A stretch of 64,000 nt of DNA from the NCBI GenBank assembly GCA_049999805.1, contig JBNGIO010006231.1:198451-262450 (forward strand), read 5' to 3'. The translations under genes were made by a program, and so were the position numbers. Source of the stretch: Folioceros fuciformis (lineage: Eukaryota; Anthocerotophyta; Anthocerotopsida; Anthocerotales). Below, piece after piece: positions 56,423 to 64,000 of the stretch. Below the pieces are notes generated by a model. It was not told the origin of the DNA, did not search any database, and saw only the letters and a program-made list of their open reading frames with translations. Within the stretch, counting starts at the first letter, position 1; the number at the start of each line of letters is the position of its first letter.

Positions 56423-58419
56423 TTATGCCCTTCTAGCCCAGTCTACGAAGTTGTCCATCAGCAACGGCCAAGCCTGATCTTCATCGTAGTTTCCAAGATC
56501 AGGTCGTATCTGCGAAGTGGAGCACACGGACAGCTGTAGGAGAGATGATAGGTGGAGACGAGAATGCGTTCAGTCACGAGAACAAACGCCAGAACCCCCT
56601 CACCTCCTCACAAAATCGAAGAAACCCGGTCCACTGGTCCAAATTGACAGCTTTATACTCGGTTTGTTGCTACACACATGATAGTTGTGAAGGGTAAGTA
56701 CAACTGACAAGAAAACAAAGGTCAGAGAATGATGCGCAAGCAAACAGCGAACAACGACAAGTTACAAGGAGTCACCGTGAGAAACTGGACGAAAGAGGCC
56801 AAATGTGGACGACCGCTCATAACCAGCTCAAGCATTTGGCACGCAGTCTCCAAGTCGAGTGTCTTTTGTCGAGGCTCTGCCAGGATTACAGAGCGTCGAA
56901 GGAAAAGATAAGTCACCAGATTGATGTCCTGGTAGCCAGGTGAAATAGTAATAGCGAGCCAGACAAACATGGAAACCGCTGCAAGCTAGAGAACTGAAGG
57001 CACATATGTGACAATGCCCCTGCGGATACCTGTCAGGCAGTATTGAAATGCAAAAGTGTAGAACTCCTTGAACACCATCGGGTCTGACACCTGCACTTCG
57101 AACACAGTCAAAATTAGCAACCACACTTTCAGATCAGGAGACATCAAGGTCATGTGATCCGCGCCGGTACATATTAAAAAAAGCTCCCTGAAGTATTGTA
57201 TGAAGTGCACAAGGTAGGTCCAGCTGGCTATGACCTCCTGTTGTAATGCTGGAAGGGCCTTCTTGAGTTTTTCCATTCCGTCCACTCGCATTGCTCTCAA
57301 GCCACGACGCCATTCTTCCTAAACATCGATGTGATGCACAATCAGAATAACTAGGTCTTGGACAAGCTGGTGACCTCACCCAATCATACCATTTCACTCA
57401 CCAAGGTAAAGTACCCTTGCCTGGCTGCCTGCAGTTTCCTGTCAAGTCCCAACTAGGATCAGGCTCCAACAAAAACTAGGAGCTCATGCCTTGTGAAACC
57501 ACATGGCTAGTTGTGAGTTTCTTACCAAGCCAACAGGAGGACCCGAACATCTGTTGGTGAGAGCCCAAGGTCCTCACAGAGTGCCTCAATCCCGTCGGGT
57601 CTGTAAACAATAAGAGCCCGCCATTGAATACAGATTTGAGATTGCAGTGCCATTAGTTTCAAGTAAACAACAAGACCATGTACCACCCATATTGGCCCTC
57701 TTGACCTAACGTACTCACCCGATGCAAGTTTCGTCATTCTTTTCAGCATACAGACGGAATAATGCATCAATCTTCTCCAGCTCCTTGGCTGCTGCTTTAC
57801 TGCCTGACCCTGAAGATACACATAAACAACATTAGTACGAGCGACAGAAGGACAGATGGGCACATGAGGCATGAGGGGAAACATTCCCGACCATCTAGAA
57901 GTCGTTTCACATCAACCCAATGACTGCAGCCGAATGCCCTCGGGCCCTGGACGTGGCATGGTTGGCTAGAGACAAAACAACAAGCGCAGGAGGACTAGAG
58001 CAGATTACACAACCCGATGATGGGAGAGTAAAAGACAGGATAGCATGACAACATGGTAAACTCGTGAGAATGTGCCCACTTGGCCCCACTTCGTGACAGG
58101 AATAGATTTGGGAACCGGATAGCAAACAGTACCCACACGTACAGCTTCAAAGCCCCGGTCCAGCACACTGTCCCGCTAACACGCACCGAATTCAAACCTA
58201 AATGCACAGAATCCCTGGAAAGCAGGGAAGCGCAAATTGCCGAGACTGCAACGAGGGCACAGATCGCAGGCGTTCCTCCACAAATCCAAGCATACAAGCC
58301 AGACCCGGTGAGTAGCAGGAGCAGAAGAGCGAAGAATTGGCAACAGAGAGTTCACCTGACGAGGTGGTACCGGAGGCGGGAACAACCCCGGAGGTCCGCC
58401 TAGAAGATGACCTCCTCAT
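56423..58419 (-). CDS. DCN1-like cullin neddylation protein, 9 exons
   Basis: Co-E3 that helps transfer NEDD8 onto cullins, activating cullin-RING ligases. Exons 58419-58356, 57809-57719, 57600-57526, 57438-57402, 57318-57235, 57090-57030, 56876-56776, 56669-56604, 56509-56423; phases agree, 221 residues. After a basic Ser/Arg N-terminus come KELEKIDALFRLYAEK, PDGIEALCEDLGLSPTDVRV, QGYFTLEEWRRGLRAMRVD, VFKEFYTFAFQYC, YKAVNLDQWTGFLRFCEE and the potentiating-domain end PDLGNYDEDQAWPLLMDNFV, which binds the cullin WHB domain. No UBA domain is visible. Intron 1 (546 nt) is long; the others are short. Confidence 0.9.
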
Positions 58420-60194
58420 GATCCACCCGAATTTCGTCGCGGCTAAGAATCTCTCCGTGGTCTGAACAGGAGCCGCGCGACTCCACGCGCGCACAGCAAT
58501 CGCAATCAGCTGGTGATTCGAATTCCTGCAAATTTAAACCCGCAAGGTGAAGGCCCCAGAAGGATCGATATGCAAGCGCCTGGAGCCGGGCTTCAGCTCC
58601 CCGCACCTCGCAGCAGCAGGCGATGGCAGGCCCGATCATCCCCGCGCTCATGCGGCCGCTTGCTCCATGCCAACGCTGATGCGCTCCAAGAAGGGCAGGG
58701 CCCTGCCCGCTGCGGCTGCCAGCGCCCACCAACGCAAGATCCACAATCGCTACCGCCTATCCACGAGGGCAAGACGGTGCCGAGGGAAGCGCCACCAGCA
58801 TCCGGGTATCGGACACAGAGGCAGCAGACAAGCCAGGAAATGGCGTCCGCCACAGCCTACCATCCGCACATAGTATTACCCACCCATGCTTCTCGGGCTG
58901 TAACAATCGATCATTTTACCAGTTGGATTCCTTGCGGACGTCACGTCGCGTTCTCAAGCGCAAGCTTTCAGCTCCCGGCCAGTGCTCTCTGCGCTTTACT
59001 CACCTGATTCTTCCCACCGTGAGGTGCGATCTGCTACTCGTCCGCGATTGTCAGTGGAAAGGAAGGGCACAGTGGCGGGCTGCGAAGTGCTTCCGACACA
59101 GACATGTAGTATTTGTTCGTGTACTGACTAACGACACGGCAGCAGATCGTCACGCCTGAGAACGTCCTATTGATCTGCAAGGATCCCTCAGCTCTACTTC
59201 GTAGAATTTCAGACGACCTGCCGAACACAGGGAAGCAGACTTGGGTGCATTGCATAGATATGTTGGTGTAAAGGAGCAAGACAGCGGGGGGGGGAGGACT
59301 TTCGCAGAAGAGAATAACACAGCGGCGGCTGATTGACCAAGAGATGTTGCCGCGGCTTACAACACGGTCCAGGCAGCCGTGGCACTACCTCCACCACCAA
59401 CAAGTATGCACATGCAGAAAATGACAAACAGAGACTTCGACAAGATGCAAAACCTGAGGCTTCCTGCTTGCAAAGGATGGAATTGATGTTACCAAAGCTC
59501 TCGTGTTCTTAGCTCCCACTTGCCGAGCAACTCTACACTAAGCAAAAGACAACGGATTGCCCAGCACCTTATTGGAGAGCAAATAAATGTCAAATAAAAT
59601 GGAAACAGTTAAATATGCACATTTGACGCTTTGGTCTTCGTTTTGCAGTTCGGCCTTCATCATCTTCGTACAGTTGGCTGTGTCTCCTTCTCCGTAAGCT
59701 GTCCAAATCAACGAATTCCACTGCTTCACCAGACTCCCGTCTTCCAAGGCCTGCTGCTACTCACCTTCTCCACATCGATAGCCCGCATTCACATCCAGCA
59801 GCATGACGGCAGCAAAACCAGTGCCCTTTTGCTGCCCCTTCTGCCATTAAATACAGAGACTCACAAAACAGGACCCGACAATGACTTACTTCAATCTCAC
59901 AGTTCGATCCTGCAGTGTCGTCTACTTATTTAAAGGCCAGCACGGATGCCCAACAGTCTTTGGCTTTGCCCTCTCATCAACTACCTCTTATTTACCTACA
60001 AAGCTCTGATCTGTGCATCTTCACACAGTCCCCGCGCTCCTCAAACCCACATCACTGAATTAGACATGTTGCTAAGCCTGCCCGCCATAGTTGATAGCTT
60101 CCCCAAAAGCCTTGAATCAAAGAATCATCCTCCTCGAGGCCCCTGCCTGCCTCTAAGTACAAATTAAATAGAATAAGGACGCTCAGTCCCCAAA
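58420..60194. other. Intergenic, about 1.8 kb
   Basis: Between the DCN1-like start and the cellulose synthase 3' end. The left part is GC-rich promoter-like DNA. A run of about nine G occurs near 59286. The right 600 bases are likely the cellulose synthase 3' UTR and flank. Frames present (for example 58513-59007 and 59538-59747) match nothing known. Confidence 0.45.
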
Positions 60195-63100
60195 TCAGCA
60201 GTTGATGCCACACTGCGTCAAGTCGGGTCCGTTTGCCTTGCTCAAGAAGGGATCTATTCTCACCCAGAGAAGGGAGAAAATAGAGGCCAGAAGGATGGAC
60301 CACACAATGACGATGGTGGGCGTCCTGTTCTGTCGTCCCATGAGACCCTTCAGGAAAGGATACAAGTGGACGATCACCCAGAAAGCGAAGAAAAGCTTTC
60401 CGAACAGTGGACCCCATGATTGATACCCGTTATTCACAGCATCTGAGATACCAGCGACCACACCCACCAGGTTGATGATGAGCAGAGTGGTGGGCGGGAT
60501 GAGGAGAGTAGTCCACTTGAAGGCATACAGTTCACCAAAGTTGCCATCTTCGTCAGTTGCCTTGGCTGTCACAGTGAAGTTGGTGTCGATACCGGCCAGG
60601 ACCTTCAGCAGACCTTGGAAGACGGCAAACAGATGGGATGAGACACCTCCAATGACCCAAAACTGCTCGTTCCTCCACCATTCGTCAATACCGACGCCAC
60701 TCCATCTCATCTCCAGAATACCAGTGGCAAAAATAGAAATGAAGAGCAGAATAAACCACAAACTGGCAAAGTTGCTGATCTGCAGGAAAGTAACCCACAT
60801 ACAGGCACATGTTACAACCACAAGCTCATCTGAACAGTAGACTTGAATTCACAGGGGAAAAGGTATCACGTACGGTTGGAATGATGAATTTGTTGGTCAG
60901 CAGGCAAACGGCAGGCAGGGTACAGTATGCCACCAGAGGGATAGACGTCCAAGGATACACAGTGGTGTTGATGTAGGCAAGTCTCTCAAGGCATTTAAGG
61001 CGGCCACCATAACCGTACCACAGAGGACAATGGCGACTGAGAAAAATCTCAACCGAACCAAGTGCCCAACGAAGCACTTGATGCAGACGATCAGACAGAT
61101 TGATGGGAGCAGAACCCTTGAAGGCAGGTAGGTGTGGCATGCAATACACGGAACGCCATCCACGGCAGTGCATCTTGAAACCAGTGAGAATATCCTCTGT
61201 AACTGACCCATAAATCCAGCCAATCTACACAAACGAGTCCAGGATTGAGGCAAGAGATTCAGAAGCGACAGGAAAGAAGTAGACAGACGAATGTTTGTTG
61301 CTCTCTACCTCCTTTCCCCAATCAGTCTTATCCTCGTAGCCACAGCTGATGACATGGATAGCTTCCTTCAGCAGAGATCCTGGGCTAGAAGTATGGGCAA
61401 CGCCTCCTTGGGCAAGAATGGTGGATGCCACAAGCACAGGAGACTGGCCAAACCTCTTCTCGAAATTCTTCATTGACATGAGGGAAGACTTCTCGTCATC
61501 GAGGCCTGTGAGCAACCACAGACGCAGACGTTTCAACAACTCTGGCACCGCAAACAGAATTAAACATAATCCAAGAGTAATCACTTAGGCCCACCTTCAA
61601 TTCCTTCCTCGATGTCCTCTAGGTTGAAAATGGGAATGGTAGAATCGCTGCGGGTGGGGGGCATCTTCTTCACGTCGTTCTTCCCCTTCTTGTTCTTCTT
61701 ACCCTTCCTGCTATTGCCACAACACAACGTGGCGCAGCAGTTGCAGGTCTCGCTTTTCTTTTTCTCTTTCACCACAGGCTCGTAACCATACAGAGCTTGC
61801 TTCCTGAACACACAACCCGTCCCCACGTACACTGGTCCCTGGATACCATCCAAACCTTTCATGTTGATCTGCAAAGCCACAGGCAATCATGTCAGTCACC
61901 CGCCATACCTGTACAACACGGTGGCAAAACACAGATCACAGTGGGAAAATGATCACGTACATCGAAAAACACAGTGTTGTGGTTGGCATAACGATCATTC
62001 CGATCAATACCATCAAACCTCTGCGGAAACTGGACATAGCAGACTTTTGGCCCCACAGTGGGATCCATCATGAAGCACATGGCTTCTCTGATGGCCTTGC
62101 TGTTATTGACGTAGTGATCACAATCGAGATTGAGAAGATACGGGGCATTCGTAAGGACGGCTGACACACGCACCTATAACGACAATCAAAGAGTTAGTAA
62201 ATGCTGGACCATAGACGGATCGGATAACCAGAGTGAAAGCCCGAGAAACCGCAAACTACCATACCAAGGCATTCATGGCACCGGCTTTCTTATGATGGTT
62301 GAACCCGGGACGTTTCTCTCGAGACACGTAGACGAGGCGGGGAAGCTCATTGCCCTCGGTGTCAAGGCCTCCACTGTTGCCAAGGAAGACCTAAGCAAGA
62401 TTTCCAGGTTCCAACATGGTCAGGATCGTTACCACGGAGCACTCAAGCGGAACGGGAGGGCACCACCGACACCCCAGACAAACCTGAATCATTCCGGGAT
62501 GATCTCGAGTGTTGTTTCCTGGCCAGGGAGTGCCGTCTTGCATAGTCCAGCCTTCATCTGGCACCTTCTGGGCTTTTGCAACCAGGGCATTCACTCTTAC
62601 TTTGAACTCCTCATACTCCCTCTGCGACACTCAAAGATTGTTAAGAGTCCGACGGGACGCAGAGTTGCGGACAAGAAATGAAAAATTGAAGTGCGTACCT
62701 TCATAGCACGCCTTTCCTTCACAAAGGTCGGTTGCACCTTGTCCTTGAGGTAGTCAATTTTCTTGGCGAAGTACACCTCAGGGGCTCGGGGCTCAATGTT
62801 GAATTTCTTACAGAAGGGTACCCACTTCCTCGCAAACTCTGAGGTCTCCGACAAAGTCTCGAAGGTGAGCATAGCAGCACCATCATCAGATACGTAGCAC
62901 GACACCTTGTCCACCGGGTAATCCACAGCCAAAATAGACAACACTGTGTTGGCTGTGACCAGAGGAGGCTCTTTCGTCGGATCCACAGTACTGACGTATA
63001 TATCAATTGGACTGAGCTGAGATGGCTCTCCTTCCCTCTCATACCTAAGGCAAAAGAAGAGGGGCTTGAGGGACAAACAAAATGGCAACGACAGCAAGGA

Positions 63101-63977
63101 AGGAAAGCAGATAGGATGAAGGGATCAGAAACGGTCAGAGAGAGTAACAGAACCTCAAGCACAGCCTGTCGAGGTAAGTTTCACGGTTGATGGGCAGCCA
63201 CTTGGGGAACTGATCCAGAATCCAGGACACTGCGAACCAGATCTCGCAGATAATTGACACCAACCACAATGCAAACGCATCGTTCACAGGGTTCTGGATT
63301 CGGTAACGGAAGAAAAAGCCCAGAATAACAAGCCGGAGGACAATAAGCATGCGGTAAGGATTGATCTTGCTGGACGCAATGGACACCTTCCTCGATAAAG
63401 GCTGCCTTGCCTCGTCCATACTGCACAGCAACCCCACGACAGGGCTCAATCAAGAGATGCCCACTGTTAAAGCACGTGACGCCGGGTTTGGAATATCCAG
63501 AAGGGAGAGACTCACATGGGCAAGTCAGGACCATTTGCACCACCATCGTCAGGATCAGCTCCCTTCGGAAGCTGCGTTCCTTCCGTCATCATCATCTGCA
63601 TTTTCTCCTGTTTCTGCTTCCAGCTCTCAACCCTGTCCTTCCAAGCGACGCTGCCGTAGCCGTAAGCAGCAAGATCCTTTGACGGGTCCATGGGCCTTGC
63701 TTGAGTCACTGACAGAGGATGCAGATCAGTTAGACACAACGATGAAGACAAGACTTTCGACACAACCCTAGGCAAGACCTTAGAAGCAGACGAGAATGCA
63801 CGAAGCAGATCCTACTTGGGAGGCTGGGATCGGGGAACGGCAGAGGGTGGACTCTCTTGCTCCCGCCTCCCATGATGGGAGGAACCACAATTGCCTGATG
63901 CTCCGGAGGAATGCCCTGAGGATCTCCAGTGATCTGGAACAGCGGAATCGGAGACATGAGATTCCACACATCCGGAG
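60195..63977 (-). CDS. CESA: Cellulose synthase catalytic subunit, 5' end beyond window
   Basis: Plasma-membrane GT2 enzyme that polymerises UDP-glucose into cellulose. Exons in the window: 63977-63816, 63708-63516, 63420-63154, 63044-62699, 62621-62484, 62390-62265, 62173-61961, 61868-61595, 61505-61309, 61224-60874, 60779-60195; phases agree, about 949 residues. The N-terminal RING-type zinc finger must lie past the right edge. Present are [24 protein letters not shown], two N-terminal membrane segments, the first catalytic Asp (VSDDGAAML), the plant-conserved region, DCD ([10 protein letters not shown]), a Cys/Lys-rich class-specific region ([20 protein letters not shown]), TED (SVTEDILTG), QVLRW, six further membrane segments and the typical end GINC. 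No breaks are seen. The exact start of the 63977 exon (acceptor ctgtag) is inferred. Confidence 0.95.
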
Positions 63978-64000
63978 CTACAGCGCAGCATCAGGGGTCG

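Overview
The window is nuclear DNA of a streptophyte plant. It encodes a plant-type cellulose synthase, sucrose-phosphate synthase, a class III peroxidase, heme-free sulfite oxidase, a PLS-class PPR protein, a plant LRR receptor kinase and Gnk2-like secreted proteins. Genes are dense (20 in 64 kb). Introns are short, mostly about 80-170 nt, and GT-AG. Many genes have no intron. Coding and most non-coding DNA is of balanced GC, judged by eye. I would guess a non-seed land plant (bryophyte or lycophyte grade), but the sequence alone does not settle the species. Exon structures were rebuilt by hand from homology, splice consensus and reading phase. Nearly every multi-exon model closes in frame, which is strong internal support.

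Layout, left to right: AT-rich non-coding DNA (1-699); sucrose-phosphate synthase (-); ubiquitin-activating enzyme E1 (+, interrupted by a false assembly gap); a SMUBP2/UPF1-like SF1 helicase (+); an intronless O-fucosyltransferase-like protein (-); DEAD-box helicase RH5 (+); intronless sulfite oxidase (-); the CSA/ERCC8 WD40 repair protein (+); an intronless PPR protein (-); a second, intron-rich O-fucosyltransferase-like protein (+); mitochondrial-type ribosomal protein uL4 (+); a PRKRIP1-like protein (+); class III peroxidase (-); a metallophosphoesterase (-, with a probable GC-AG intron); an LRR receptor pseudokinase (-); an RBBP6/PQT3-like E3 ligase (-, crossing a 400-N gap); proteasome lid deubiquitinase RPN11 (+); two small secreted Gnk2-like proteins (+); a DCN1-like neddylation factor (-); and a cellulose synthase whose 5' exons lie beyond the right edge (-).

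Five of the 20 genes belong to the ubiquitin/NEDD8/proteasome system (UBA1, CSA, RBBP6-like, RPN11, DCN1-like). They are scattered among unrelated genes, so this is probably chance. Several genes form head-to-head pairs with short shared promoters (OFUT/RH5, sulfite oxidase/CSA, SPS/UBA1, PPR/OFUT, RBBP6-like/RPN11). The points most worth a second look are the two assembly gaps: one is spurious, the other coincides with an abrupt base-composition change inside a single gene. Next are the divergent Gnk2-like pair, the GC-AG intron, the pseudokinase and the PPR protein with near-identical internal modules and no DYW domain. I found no clear transposable element, RNA gene or wholly new system.
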